Below, one piece after another: positions 1 through 10,038 of a stretch of 64,000 nucleotides of DNA (position 1 is the stretch's first letter; every line of letters starts with the position of its first letter). The notes beneath the pieces were generated by a model. That model did no database searches, was not told the DNA's origin, and was given only the letters and a program-made list of their open reading frames with translations. The position numbers were made by a program, and so were the translations under genes. The DNA is from Psettodes erumei (lineage: Eukaryota > Chordata > Actinopteri > Pleuronectiformes > Psettodidae): assembly GCA_016785225.1 (NCBI GenBank), contig JAFBJZ010000905.1, positions 1 to 64,000 of the forward strand. Reading direction: 5' to 3'.

Positions 1-2382
1 TTGCCATATTGGGGCCTGTGATCATCAGCAGGCGCTCAGGATGTCCTTCTTTAGTATTGGCACTGCCCAGCGCGCAGTCGTTGGCGACAAAGGCATGGGC
101 GCGCGCAGGTTTGCTGGTGTGTTGGCTGAGGTTTTGGCTAAAAGTCTGTGTTGCGCCTTGCGCGGCTGGGCTGCTGGTATTATCGGGGGTTAATGCCGCC
201 TCGACCACCACATGGCGGCCTTGCTGGATGTCGATACTGCTCTGGTCGATACGGGTCTGGCTGCTGTTTTTTAACAAGTTGCCATCGTTTGAATCGTTAG
301 TCATAACTGGACGTTGCCAATTATAAAGGGTCGCAAGCTGCGCCCAGTTGCTGAGCACATCTATTTGAGCGATGGCAGCGCTTAGCTGCTGCAATGCGGC
401 CAAATGACTACTGAGTATCGTCAACAGCTCATGATATAGCTGTTTTTCTCGAGCCAGTGCTAAGCTTTGTGCGCTTAGATATTCGGTCTCGACTTCTTTT
501 AGCTCATCGGTGATAAAACGCTCACTACTCTTGAGCGTCTGCCGCCTGATAAAGTGCGCGGGTGCGTTTTTGGCTTGCATTTTGGGCAGCTCAAAATAAA
601 ACCGCTGACTTTATTAAACCCGACTTTTAGACTGGGTAGCTGGTTGTCCTGACGGGCGCGCGCGACCATCTCATCTAGTGTCACTTGGATATTGTCATGC
701 AGGTGTGTGAGGCGATCAAACTCGGCGTCATAGCCTGCTGCCAGCATACCGCCATCGCGGATATGAGCAGGCGGCTCTGGGATAATGGCACGTTCGATCA
801 GCTCGGCGACAGATTGTACCGCAGGCAGCTGCGCGGGCAGTTGCTGCATGAGCATGGCCAGCAGTCCTGCCTGCTCGTGATGGATGCCTGCTTGCTCTAA
901 TAAGGTGCTCAGCTGCGCGCTGCTGTTGATACCGTCCACCAGTTTGCGCAAGTCTCGCGGTTTGGCGCTCATCAGGCCGATGCGGCTGGTGATGCGCTCG
1001 ATATCACCGATGGCGCTTAGCGTGTCGCGTATATGGCTGACCAATGAGGGACGCTGTAGCTGCGGACTATGCGGACGACTGTGCTTGCTGCTGTCAGCTG
1101 GGCTGTCTGCTTGCAAAAGTTTGTCTATGGCGTCTAGGCGCATATTGATACGCGCATGCTGGCGCAAGGGGCGTTTCATTTGCTGCACCAGCAGGCGACG
1201 TCCCATCGGCGTTTGGCAGTGACCCACGACCGAGACCAGCGATGTACCGCTGCTACTGACTGGAGCAAACAGCTCAAGGTTTTGCTGGCTACCGGCATCG
1301 ATGATCAAGTAATCATCGCTAAACTCGACGATAAGCTGATTGACCTGCGGCACATGACGCTGCTGGGTTTGCTGCGCATAATGAATCAAGGCGGCACAGC
1401 TAGACTGGCTAAGCGGCGCGTCATGGATACCAAGCCCATCGAGACGCTGCACCCCAAACTGCTGACAAAGGGTGTCTGCGGCATGGGCGCGGTGAAAGTC
1501 ATTGGCAGCGACTTCGATGATCGGGCAGTCCAGGTGTTGTCGCAGCCATAGCGGCCAGTCGGTATCAGCACTGCCAGTAGCATCGCTCAGTGCTTCGCTG
1601 ATGATACATTCGCTAGGGGCGAAGCGGGCAAGCACCGTCAGCATCTGCGTTTGTAGGTCATCGTAGTCATCATGATTGGCGCTCAGGCTCTGAGTGGTCA
1701 GGGTGCCAGCGGCTAAGTCGAGCTGACTGACGGCGGCCTGTAGTGGCTGCTTGCTGTTTGCGCGCGGCTGGGCGATATCGATTGCCACCACGGTCGGCGT
1801 GTGGTTGGGCGCGATCAGCGCGTCATCCGTGATGGTGCCTGCGGTCAGCGTTTTGACCACCTCACGGCGCATGATACCAGTGGCCTTGCTACTCTTTTTT
1901 TGTTTATCGCCCATCGCCGATGGGGCGGATGAGGGGCTGGCTGCATCGGTTGATGCGTCGTCCACTTGCTCACAGACGACCACTGTCTGACCTGCCGCGA
2001 TGAGCCGCGCCATGTAGCTGTCGGCGGCATGAAACGGCACACCCGCCATGGCAATGGTATTGCCTGCTTTGTCGGTGCCGCGGCGCGTGAGCGTGATGTC
2101 TAGTATCTGTGCGGCGCGCTTGGCATCATCAAAAAACAGCTCATAAAAATCACCCATCCGGTATAGCAGCAGCGCTTGTGGATAGTTGGCTTTCATGGTT
2201 AGATATTGCACCATCATCGGCGTGTGATCGGCCAAATGATAAACAGTATCGCCGATAATTAGCTGATCGGCGTCTGCAGATTTGGCAGCGCTTGCCTTGG
2301 ATAAAGGCTGTTTGGCCGCGGTATCTGTTGTGGGCGCAGGATGGCTAATACGAGCGTGCGGGGCAGAGGTGTTGACGGTCAT
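1..2382 (-). CDS. mutS: DNA mismatch repair protein MutS (3' part outside window, one frame break)
   Basis: Mismatch recognition ATPase of methyl-directed repair. The N-terminal mismatch-binding domain is clear (MMVQYLTMKANYPQALLLYR, then YELFFDDAKRAA), followed by the connector, lever and clamp domains. An Ala/Ser/Lys-rich insertion of about 20 residues follows the CEQV motif. The reading frame breaks at the A-run 598-601: restoring one base on the minus strand turns KVSGF into the normal clamp sequence, and the frame then runs open to the window edge. The window ends at TGPNMA, just before the Walker A lysine, so the ATPase core is outside. It is transcribed away from secA. The break may be sequencing error, since the sequence on both sides is well conserved. 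Confidence 0.93.
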
Positions 2383-2769
2383 GCAGAGTCTCTTATGGTA
2401 CTTAAATGGGTTTGCTTAGAAAGAATGCGTATTTTTTAGAAAAAATCGAGGATGCAGGTTGGCAGTTATTTGCGTTTATTGATATCACGAAACAGCTGTT
2501 AAATTAAGGGTATAGGCGCTATTTTAACACGTTCAGCGCTGTTTTTACGTCGGCAAATATCTGCTCACAGCCCTTGTATCCATCAGCGTCATAACCATAT
2601 ATAATGACGGCACACTTAATTGGGCGATACTTAGTTGGGCGCAGTATCATAAAATAGCGCGCAGTATTAGATAAACTGCGCCGAGTGACGACAAGCACCA
2701 AGTAGGGTGCGACGCTAGGCATTGGCTAATGCGCACTAATTATCGAATATTTCCATAGGTCAAAAAATT
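2383..2769. other. mutS-secA divergent intergenic region
   Basis: No convincing gene. It must hold the promoters of both divergent genes. I see an 8-bp inverted repeat (GGCGCAGT at 2638-2645 and ACTGCGCC at 2675-2682) and two copies of TTGGGCG just before it. No SecM-like leader peptide is apparent. Confidence 0.4.
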
Positions 2770-5571
2770 ATGTTATCAAAGATTATAGGCAGTGTGGTTG
2801 GCACCAAAAATGACCGCGAACTAAAACGCATGCGCCGCGTGGTCAGTAAGATCAACGCACAAGAGGCTGAGATACAAGCCCTGTCTGATGAGCAATTACA
2901 ACAAAAAACTGCCGAGTTTAAAGCGCGGCACCAAAACGGCGAGAGCTTGGATGCGCTATTGCCAGAAGCGTTTGCTGTCTGCCGTGAGGCGTCATGGCGC
3001 GTCAATGGCATGCGCCACTATGATGTGCAGCTGATCGGTGGTATCACCTTGCACGAAGGCAAAATCGCCGAGATGAAAACAGGTGAAGGTAAAACCCTCA
3101 TGGGTACCTTGGCCATGTATCTAAACGCCATCAGCGGCAAAGGCGTGCATCTGGTCACGGTCAACGACTATCTTGCGGCGCGTGATGCGGAGCTCAACCG
3201 CCCACTCTTTAACTTTTTGGGCATGACCGTCGGCGTGATTTACTCACAGCAGCCGCCACAAGAAAAAATCGACGCCTATCAAGCCGATATCACGTACGGT
3301 ACCAACAACGAGTACGGTTTTGATTATTTGCGTGACAACATGGTGTTTAGCCTCGCTGAGAAAAAACAGCGCCCGCTGAATTTTTGTATCATCGATGAGA
3401 TTGACTCAATCTTAATCGATGAGGCACGTACGCCGCTGATTATCTCAGGGCAAGCCGAAGACTCTTCACGCATGTATGCGCTGATTAACACCATCATTCC
3501 ACGGCTTAAGCGCTCAAAAGACGAAGAAGCCAATAAAAATAACGAAGATGAAGATTTTTGGATTGATGAAAAAAACCGTCAGATTGAGATTAGCGAAAAA
3601 GGCTATGAAAAAATCGAGCGTTTTTTAACAGAAGTCGGTGAGCTGGGCGAAAACGAGAGCTTGTATAGCCCAAGTCGCTTGCCGCTGCTCGCGCACGTCC
3701 AAGCCGCCATTCGCGCTCACCATGTGTTTGTCAAAAACGTCCACTATATCGTTGACGACGGTGAAATCATCATCGTCGATGAAAACACGGGCCGTACCAT
3801 GCCCGGTCGCCGCTGGTCAGAGGGCCTGCACCAAGCGGTAGAAGCCAAAGAAAACGTCGAGATTCAGGCAGAAAACCAAACGCTTGCGACCACGACTTTC
3901 CAGAACTATTTCCGTCTTTATGACAAACTCTCTGGTATGACGGGCACGGCCGATACCGAAGCGGCGGAGTTTAAATCCACGTATGATTTAGACGTCGTCG
4001 TGATTCCAACGCACGAGCCGATCGCCCGTATCGACATGGACGATCAGATTTTCTTGACCAAGCTTGGTAAATACAAAGGCATCATCCGCGAGATCAAAGA
4101 GATTCAGGCCAAAGGTGCGCCGGTACTGGTCGGTACAGCGACGATTGAGGCCAGCGAAGAGTTGTCTTATCTGCTCGATCAAGAAGGCATTAAGCACAAC
4201 GTCCTAAACGCCAAGCAGCACGAGCGTGAGGCAGAGATTATCGCGCAGGCAGGTAGCCCAAAAGCGGTGACCATCGCCACCAACATGGCAGGCCGTGGTA
4301 CCGATATCATCTTGGGCGGTAACTGGCAGTCGTTTATCGAAGACATCGATGCGGTCAGCCCAGAAGAGATGGCACGCCTAAAAGCAGAATGGCAAGTCAA
4401 ACATGACCAAGTCGTGGCCGCTGGTGGTCTGCATATCATCGGCTCTGAGCGTCATGAGTCACGCCGTATCGATAATCAGCTACGTGGCCGTGCCGGTCGT
4501 CAAGGTGACCCTGGCATGTCGCGCTTCTTTTTATCATTAGAAGACGACTTGATGCGTATCTTCGCAGGCGACCGCGTGGTCAATATGATGCGCGCCATGG
4601 GACTAAAAGAAGACGAAGCCATCGAGCATAAGATGGTCTCAAAATCGATCGAAAACGCGCAAAGTAAAGTCGAAAGCCGCGACTTTGATGCCCGTAAAAA
4701 CCTACTCAAATACGATGACGTCGCTAATGAGCAGCGTAAAGTCATCTATAGTCAGCGCGATGATTTGCTCGCAGAGATGGACTTAAAAGAGGCCATCGAT
4801 GTCATGCATCATGAAGTCTATAATGCCATGATCGATCAGTTTATTCCGCCAGGCTCTATCGATGATCAGTGGAATATCGACGGCCTAGAGGATGAGCTAG
4901 AGGATGAGTTTAAAATCTCGATGCCGATTAATGATTGGCTGGATGAAGACCGCCGCTTAGATGAAGAAGGCTTACGTGCCAAAATCATCCAAACGGCATT
5001 GGATCGTTATCATACTCGCCGCGAGCAGATGGGCGAAAAAGACGCCGCCCAGCTTGAGCGCCACTTTATGCTGCAAAGTCTGGACAAGCACTGGAAAGAG
5101 CACTTAACCCAGATGGATCAGCTACGTAAAGGTATCCATCTGCGCGGTTATGCACAAAAAAACCCAGAGCAAGAGTACAAGCGCGAGTCTTTTGAGCTGT
5201 TTCAGATGATGCTTGGTGCTATCAAGTCTGAGACCGTACAAGACTTATCACGCGTGCACATTCCGACCAAAGAAGAGTTAGAAGCGCTAGAGGCGCAGCA
5301 GCGTGAAAACGCCGCGCAAATGCAGATGCAGTTTGAGCACAATGATGTCGATAACTTAGACAGCAACGCCGGTGCCGCGCAGCCACCAGCGCAAAACCGT
5401 AACCAAGCAGCAGGCGCGGCCGCCGCTGGTATGACAGCCGGTGCTGCAGGTACGAATGCCAGTGCGAGCGCTGCTGGGGAAAACCCATACGCAGGTATGC
5501 ATATCAGCCGTAACGCGCCTTGTCCTTGCGGCTCAGGCCTGAAGTACAAGCAGTGCCACGGCAAGATCTAG
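2770..5571 (+). CDS. secA: Preprotein translocase ATPase SecA
   Basis: Motor ATPase that pushes unfolded preproteins through SecYEG. It is full length at 933 aa. Walker A (GEGKT) lies at residues 105-109 and the DEAD-type motif is seen in DEIDSILIDEARTP. The helicase-like second nucleotide-binding domain contains NMAGRGTDI and the arginine-rich LRGRAGRQGDPG. An Ala/Gln/Gly-rich linker leads to the C-terminal SEC-C zinc motif CPCGSGLKYKQCHG, which contacts SecB and phospholipid. The ribosome-binding site before ATG 2770 is weak (ATAGG). The gene is intact, unlike several neighbours, and is followed at once by a terminator. Confidence 0.98.
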   Translation: MLSKIIGSVVGTKNDRELKRMRRVVSKINAQEAEIQALSDEQLQQKTAEFKARHQNGESLDALLPEAFAVCREASWRVNGMRHYDVQLIGGITLHEGKIAEMKTGEGKTLMGTLAMYLNAISGKGVHLVTVNDYLAARDAELNRPLFNFLGMTVGVIYSQQPPQEKIDAYQADITYGTNNEYGFDYLRDNMVFSLAEKKQRPLNFCIIDEIDSILIDEARTPLIISGQAEDSSRMYALINTIIPRLKRSKDEEANKNNEDEDFWIDEKNRQIEISEKGYEKIERFLTEVGELGENESLYSPSRLPLLAHVQAAIRAHHVFVKNVHYIVDDGEIIIVDENTGRTMPGRRWSEGLHQAVEAKENVEIQAENQTLATTTFQNYFRLYDKLSGMTGTADTEAAEFKSTYDLDVVVIPTHEPIARIDMDDQIFLTKLGKYKGIIREIKEIQAKGAPVLVGTATIEASEELSYLLDQEGIKHNVLNAKQHEREAEIIAQAGSPKAVTIATNMAGRGTDIILGGNWQSFIEDIDAVSPEEMARLKAEWQVKHDQVVAAGGLHIIGSERHESRRIDNQLRGRAGRQGDPGMSRFFLSLEDDLMRIFAGDRVVNMMRAMGLKEDEAIEHKMVSKSIENAQSKVESRDFDARKNLLKYDDVANEQRKVIYSQRDDLLAEMDLKEAIDVMHHEVYNAMIDQFIPPGSIDDQWNIDGLEDELEDEFKISMPINDWLDEDRRLDEEGLRAKIIQTALDRYHTRREQMGEKDAAQLERHFMLQSLDKHWKEHLTQMDQLRKGIHLRGYAQKNPEQEYKRESFELFQMMLGAIKSETVQDLSRVHIPTKEELEALEAQQRENAAQMQMQFEHNDVDNLDSNAGAAQPPAQNRNQAAGAAAAGMTAGAAGTNASASAAGENPYAGMHISRNAPCPCGSGLKYKQCHGKI

Positions 5572-5604
5572 GCATATCAAGCAGTTTAAATGAGATGTTT
5601 ACAG

Positions 5605-5634
5605 GCCCTTATCTTGCACAGATAGGGGCTTTTT
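5605..5634 (+). terminator. Rho-independent terminator after secA
   Basis: Ten-base-pair stem 5605-5614 / 5620-5629 (GCCCTTATCT pairs with AGATAGGGGC with one G-T wobble), a five-base loop, then a T-run. It begins 34 bp after the secA stop. Confidence 0.85.
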
Positions 5635-5806
5635 ATAAAAAGGGTTAGAACACCAAGAAAGACGTTAAGTGTCTTTTTTGGCTTGCAGACAGCCTTTAGA
5701 AACAGGTAAATGCTCACTGTTTTTGTATGGATTGTTTACAAATTGTACATAGGCGTGCATTTAGGGACACGCTATAGTATTTAACATATTTGTTTTGGAG
5801 AGTGTG

Positions 5807-6359
5807 ATGAACGTAGAATTATTAAAACAATTTCGAACCTCTGTCGTTTTAACGGGCTTATTGGCTGGTGTCATGACTGTCAGCGCTTGCCAAAAACAGC
5901 AAGAAACTGAGCCCAGCCTAGAAGAAAGCATCAGCGAAGAGCAATCTGTACCGATGTCTGCTGAGCCTGCCGAGCCAAATGATGTGGTAATGGACGCGCC
6001 AGCTGATGAGGTGGCAGATGATACAGTCGCGATGGTCAATAGCGGCGTCACTCAGATGACCTACTCATGCTCGCCAGCACTAGAGGTAAAGGCAACTTAT
6101 AAAGACGCTGATAATCAAGTGGTCATCGAAACTGCCAATGGCACTGCGACTTTGACCAAAACCAATGATGCGAGCAACCCAGAAGTTTTCAATCTCGATA
6201 CCGCCTATCGATGGTGGCGTAGGGTTTGTACAGTGGCGTGTGGCGCATACAGAGCGTGAGACAGGTATAATGCGTACCGCTGGTGCCGATGCCGATAATG
6301 TCAGCACTTATGAATGTAAAAAATCAGCCGAGCCTAGCGCCGATGGGTCAGCTGCCTAA
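5807..6359 (+). CDS. MliC-like lipoprotein (C-type lysozyme inhibitor family), frameshifted
   Basis: Secreted lipoprotein. The N-terminal hydrophobic segment ends in a lipobox (VMTVSAC), followed by an acidic, disordered stretch of about 50 residues. The rest resembles the MliC/YdbJ family: MTYSCSPALEVKATY, then a region containing GGVGFVQWRVAH and a late cysteine (STYECKKS), so the two cysteines could form the family disulfide. The frame breaks near 6209, where GCCTATCGATGG has either one extra base or two missing. Downstream of the break the frame stays open to 6359 with family-like sequence. ATG 5807 is preferred over TTG 5795 because GGAG sits at 5797-5800. Family assignment is moderately sure; inhibition of lysozyme is inferred. 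Confidence 0.7.
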
Positions 6360-6510
6360 CCGCGCCGTCGTGATTTTATCATTAGATAGCTAGCCAACTA
6401 AACAGCTAACCAGCAGTAAGAGCGAGTCTGCAGCTAGACAACAGCTGATACCCTTATATGGTTATATTTAGATTTTACGACTAAGCATTGATGATCGATA
6501 CTTTACGCAA

Positions 6511-6541
6511 AAAGCAACGCTAACACAGCGTTGCTTTTTTT
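6511..6541. terminator. Terminator hairpin between convergent genes
   Basis: Perfect 10-bp stem AAAGCAACGC (6511-6520) / GCGTTGCTTT (6528-6537) with T on the plus side and A on the other. It lies between the lipoprotein and the first DUF2382 gene, so it can serve both. Confidence 0.8.
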
Positions 6542-6641
6542 GTCGTATTGCCTTGTATTGTCTTTACGTCGTCAGCTTACTTATCGTGGGCTTCTGATAA
6601 AGCTGCTATAGTTAATGCACATTAAGATGCGCATATCGGTT

Positions 6642-7283
6642 TTATTTTGAATTGGCTTTATCATCAGTGGCATCATGCTCATGAGCCAAAAACCCTTCTT
6701 CGGTGACATCAAGCTCCTCATGCTTCAAGGTCACCTGAATACTATCGGTATGGGTATGTGTGGTTTTGTTGACATCAACTTCTTGAATGGCAAATGTCTC
6801 CTTGGTAATGGTGGCAACTTGACGAGACAAAACGATCTCAAGCGGTGCTTCATCGATCTCAATCTGTTGGCCATTGACCGTCACCACCGCTTTGCTATCT
6901 AGCGCAGGCTCGACGTGACGCAAAATATCTTTATCATCGTACTGACCTGATAGTAAGTCTTGGCTTTCGGCATCGTGGTATTCAGTACGAATGGTAAGAT
7001 ACTCTTCTACCAGCTCTATCGGCACATCGATGGTCTTGGTGCGACGGTGTTTGGTCACTGTGACTTTGCCGACATCAAGACGCTCTTTGTTGACCACAGG
7101 GCGCTCTTCTAGCAGCTCTAAATGACCAACCTCTTGTGATGAGGGATGCCGGTCAGCTGCTGGATCTGTATCTTCGGCCATCTGCGTGGTGTCTTTATGA
7201 AGAGGAGTGGCTGATGTAGAGATGCCATCGTCTTTTGATGGGTCGCGGTTGGAGTCGGTGACGGCATTAGGGTCAGTGGTCAT
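6642..7283 (-). CDS. DUF2382 (YsnF/AvaK-type) domain protein
   Basis: 213-residue acidic, Thr/Val/Glu-rich protein. The sequence LELLEERPVVNKERLDVGKV, repeated later in degenerate form, is typical of the DUF2382 domain found in YsnF-type stress proteins. There is no signal peptide or membrane segment, so it is probably cytoplasmic. ATG 7283 is chosen because AAGGATA lies just upstream; a longer reading frame exists but lacks such a site. It sits just downstream of a second DUF2382 gene, separated from it by a terminator, so the two are probably paralogues with separate transcripts. The biochemical role of the family is unknown; a link to general stress is inferred from related proteins. Confidence 0.75.
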   Translation of the reverse strand: MTTDPNAVTDSNRDPSKDDGISTSATPLHKDTTQMAEDTDPAADRHPSSQEVGHLELLEERPVVNKERLDVGKVTVTKHRRTKTIDVPIELVEEYLTIRTEYHDAESQDLLSGQYDDKDILRHVEPALDSKAVVTVNGQQIEIDEAPLEIVLSRQVATITKETFAIQEVDVNKTTHTHTDSIQVTLKHEELDVTEEGFLAHEHDATDDKANSK

Positions 7284-7355
7284 TTTGATATCCTTATATG
7301 GTGAAATACTATCAATGTCATGGCGCAAGATCGATATGCTACTTGTGAAAGCCAG

Positions 7356-7389
7356 AAAAAAGGCCAGAGACATGCTCTGGCCTTTTTTT
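7356..7389. terminator. Strong bidirectional terminator between the two DUF2382 genes
   Basis: Stem AAAAAAGGCCAGAG (7356-7369) / CTCTGGCCTTTTTT (7375-7388) with a five-base loop. It lies about 130 bp downstream of the PRC-barrel/DUF2382 gene read on the minus strand. Confidence 0.85.
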
Positions 7390-7515
7390 GCTAAGTGACG
7401 CTGCCTCCTATCTCATAGTGCAGCCGTACTTAGCTGTAAGTGGCGACTATGACTGGTGTGTTTATTATATTATTATAACCAATCAGGGAGTAGGCCAGTA
7501 TAAGGCTGTTGTGGA

Positions 7516-8362
7516 TTACATACCGCGAGCACGGCGTACATCTTCGGCAGTGATGTCGTCACGATTGACGATGTTGCCTTCACGGTCTACCACATTACCA
7601 TCACGGTCGATGTCTAGCTCTTCGCGCTGAATGGTTTCGACGATCGTCTCCGTATGGCGCTCAGTTGTCTTACCGACGTTGACTTCTTCTGCCACATAAG
7701 TGTCTTTGCCCACGCGTGCACGCTCTGCTTCTAGCTCAACTTCGATAGTTTCATTACCATCGACATCTCCGATGCGGCGATCTGTTGGGCGATCGACATT
7801 GGTACGCTGAATATTGGCGTGCTCTTCTTCTAGCTCGACATCGACGTTGCGCTCTTCTGTGACCACATGTTTACCGACTTTGACCAGACCTGCTACGATA
7901 CGATCTTTATTGACGGTTAGACGCTCTTCTAGTAGCTCTAGGGTGTTTGGCGCTTCATAAGCATCATCAGCAATCTCCATACGCTCAGCTGCTGGTACGC
8001 TATCTGCGACAAAGGCTTGACGGTCTTTTTCGTACTGCTCTTTATAGCTGTACTGATAATCATGGTCGTATACTTCCATCGCTTCGACTTGCGCTTCTGT
8101 TAAGCTATCGAAGAATACATCATCACCGACGATACGTGCCAGACCTGCTGGGACAAGGACTTCTTTTGAGCTAAACCAGCCGCCTACATCTACGATCAAA
8201 TAACGAATACGGCCTGTGGTGTCCTCTACCAGTGCACCTTCGATTTTACCGATTTTTTCTTCATTGACGCCATAGGCAGTCTTGCCTGTTGGGTCGTAGT
8301 AGTCATCACCGATTAGGTCGCGGTGTGGCTTGGATGTCTTTTAAACGGATTAGCTGGCTCAT
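7516..8362 (-). CDS. PRC-barrel plus DUF2382 stress-type protein, frameshifted
   Basis: The N-terminal half is a PRC-barrel (MSQLIRLKDI, then HRDLIGDDYYDPTG, IGKIEGALVED and RIRYLIVDVGGW). The C-terminal half is a DUF2382 domain (LELLEERLTVNKDRIVAGLV), ending in a basic RRARGM. About 281 aa once the break near 8335 is bridged, where one base is extra (or two missing) in the codons after LKDI. ATG 8362 has AAGGAAG upstream. The PRC-barrel plus DUF2382 combination is a recognised architecture in bacteria exposed to desiccation or oxidative stress; function here is inferred. The downstream paralogue lacks the PRC-barrel. Confidence 0.8.
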
Positions 8363-8766
8363 TATTGTCTTCCTTTTTTATGAGTTCATTATTGATTATT
8401 AAAATGACAGCGTTTGGTTAAGTCATTGAATGTTACCTTGGTAGTTGCTGCCTCAACTTGTAATTATCGTAACACCCTGATTTTAGATGAGATATATAAG
8501 CAAGGTAGCAAAGTGTGCGCTTGAGGTAATGACGTGTAATAGGCTGTAAGTGGCATAACAGAGTAAGGGGTACAAGTTAACGCGTTTTTACACGGTGCAA
8601 TAATTTGGCTATTTTGGGAAATGACAGACATAAAAAAACCGCAGAGCATATCGCCGTGCGGTTTTGATACATTTAAGAGCTTGATATATTAAAGAATAAG
8701 CAGCCTGACTGCTATTAAGGCTTATATTAATCTAAATAGGTACCTTATTAATCAGGCAGCTGCTGA
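8363..8766. other. Intergenic region between the PRC-barrel gene and thiolase
   Basis: No gene supported. It holds the terminator of the thiolase gene (8635-8665) and, presumably, the promoter of the PRC-barrel gene, whose ribosome-binding site is just above 8362. Confidence 0.4.
8633..8665 (-). terminator. Terminator downstream of thiolase
   Basis: Stem AAAACCGCA (8635-8643) / TGCGGTTTT (8657-8665). On the minus strand it is followed by seven Ts, about 100 bp past the thiolase stop. Confidence 0.75.
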
Positions 8767-9948
8767 TTAAGCAAGCTCGATGGCTACCGCCACGGCTTCG
8801 CCGCCACCGATACATAAGGTCGCCACGCCTTTTTTGCCGCCTGTACGCTTAAGTGAATTGATCAAAGTGACCAAGATACGCGCGCCAGAGCATCCAACTG
8901 GATGACCAAGAGCACAAGCGCCGCCTTCGACGTTGACTTTGGCATGGTCAATGTTTAGCTCATCCATCGCCGCCATCGTGACCATAGCAAAGGCTTCATT
9001 GATCTCCCAAAGATCGACGTCAGCGATCGACCAGCCAGCATTAGCAAGGACTTTTTCGATTGCGCCAATCGGTGCAATGGTAAACTCGCTTGGATGACGA
9101 GAGTTAGATGCGGTGGCGATGATACGTGCTTGATAGTCACGACCTTCTTCTTTGGCTTGTGATTCTTTCATCAACACGACTGCTGCTGCACCGTCTGAGA
9201 TTGAGCTGGCGTTTGCGGCGGTGATGGTACCGTCTTTGGCAAACGCTGGACGCAGGGCAGGGATGCGCTCGGCGTTGGCCAGACCTGGCTGCTCATCGGT
9301 ATCGACCGTTTGCTCGCCTTTGCGGGTTTTAAAAGTAACGGGTTCGATCTCATCTTTGAAGTGATCGTCTTTGATTGCTGTCAGCGCACGATTGAGCGAT
9401 TCGATGGCAAACTCGTCCATTTGCTCACGTGTATAGCCTTTTTCGTCAGCCATTTCTTGAGCAAACATGCCCATCAGCTTGCCCGTTTCTGCGTCTTCTA
9501 AACCGTCTAAAAACATATGGTCTTTGACTTCTTTGTGCCCCATACGGTAGCCTGCGCGCGAGCCTGGCATGATATAAGGAGCGTTGGTCATCGACTCCAT
9601 ACCACCTGCGACTGCGACCTTAAAGCTGCCCGCTTTGATGCCATCGTGAGCCTGCATGACCGCTTTTAGGCCTGAGCCGCACAGTTTATTGATAGTGACC
9701 GCGCCCGTCGCATCAGACAAGCCGGCGTTGCGCATCGCTTGGCGGGCAGGACCCTGACCTAAGCCTGCTGTCAAAATACAGCCCATAATGACTTCATCAA
9801 TACTGTCGACATCGACACCTGAGCGCTCGACAGCGGCTTTGATCGCCGCCCCGCCAAGCTCGGTTGCGCTCACATCTTTTAGCGAGCCTTGAAAACCGCC
9901 CATAGGAGTACGGGCACCGTTTAAAATCACAATTGCATCATTTGACAT
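8767..9948 (-). CDS. Acetyl-CoA C-acetyltransferase (thiolase II family)
   Basis: Condenses or cleaves acetoacetyl-CoA, in acetate/ketone-body or polyhydroxybutyrate metabolism. 393 aa, the normal length. The nucleophilic Cys is at residue 90 in NKLCGSGLKAV. The C-terminal motifs are NEAFAMVTMAAM, GHPVGCSGAR (catalytic His) and CIGGGEA (second catalytic Cys, near 379). The start ATG at 9948 has AAGGAAT upstream. No phaB or phaC lies nearby, so atoB or phaA cannot be chosen. It lies 90 bp downstream of hom on the same strand; in many relatives thrC holds that position. Confidence 0.95.
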   Translation of the reverse strand: MSNDAIVILNGARTPMGGFQGSLKDVSATELGGAAIKAAVERSGVDVDSIDEVIMGCILTAGLGQGPARQAMRNAGLSDATGAVTINKLCGSGLKAVMQAHDGIKAGSFKVAVAGGMESMTNAPYIMPGSRAGYRMGHKEVKDHMFLDGLEDAETGKLMGMFAQEMADEKGYTREQMDEFAIESLNRALTAIKDDHFKDEIEPVTFKTRKGEQTVDTDEQPGLANAERIPALRPAFAKDGTITAANASSISDGAAAVVLMKESQAKEEGRDYQARIIATASNSRHPSEFTIAPIGAIEKVLANAGWSIADVDLWEINEAFAMVTMAAMDELNIDHAKVNVEGGACALGHPVGCSGARILVTLINSLKRTGGKKGVATLCIGGGEAVAVAIELA

Positions 9949-10038
9949 CGTTATTATTCCTTTTTACGTATTTAAATGAACGTGTGGCACTTTTTGGCCA
10001 AACGCTGACAGGCTAGCAGCTATCCATCTTGCTGTTGT

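Noticed and set aside
9..1990. Several open frames on the plus strand over mutS
   Set aside because: They are antisense to a strongly conserved MutS, have no ribosome-binding sites and show no family features.
5660..5682. AAGAC...GTCTT followed by a T-run
   Set aside because: The stem is only five base pairs and lies just after a much better terminator.
8464..8649. 61-codon minus frame
   Set aside because: It spans the thiolase terminator and has no coding character.
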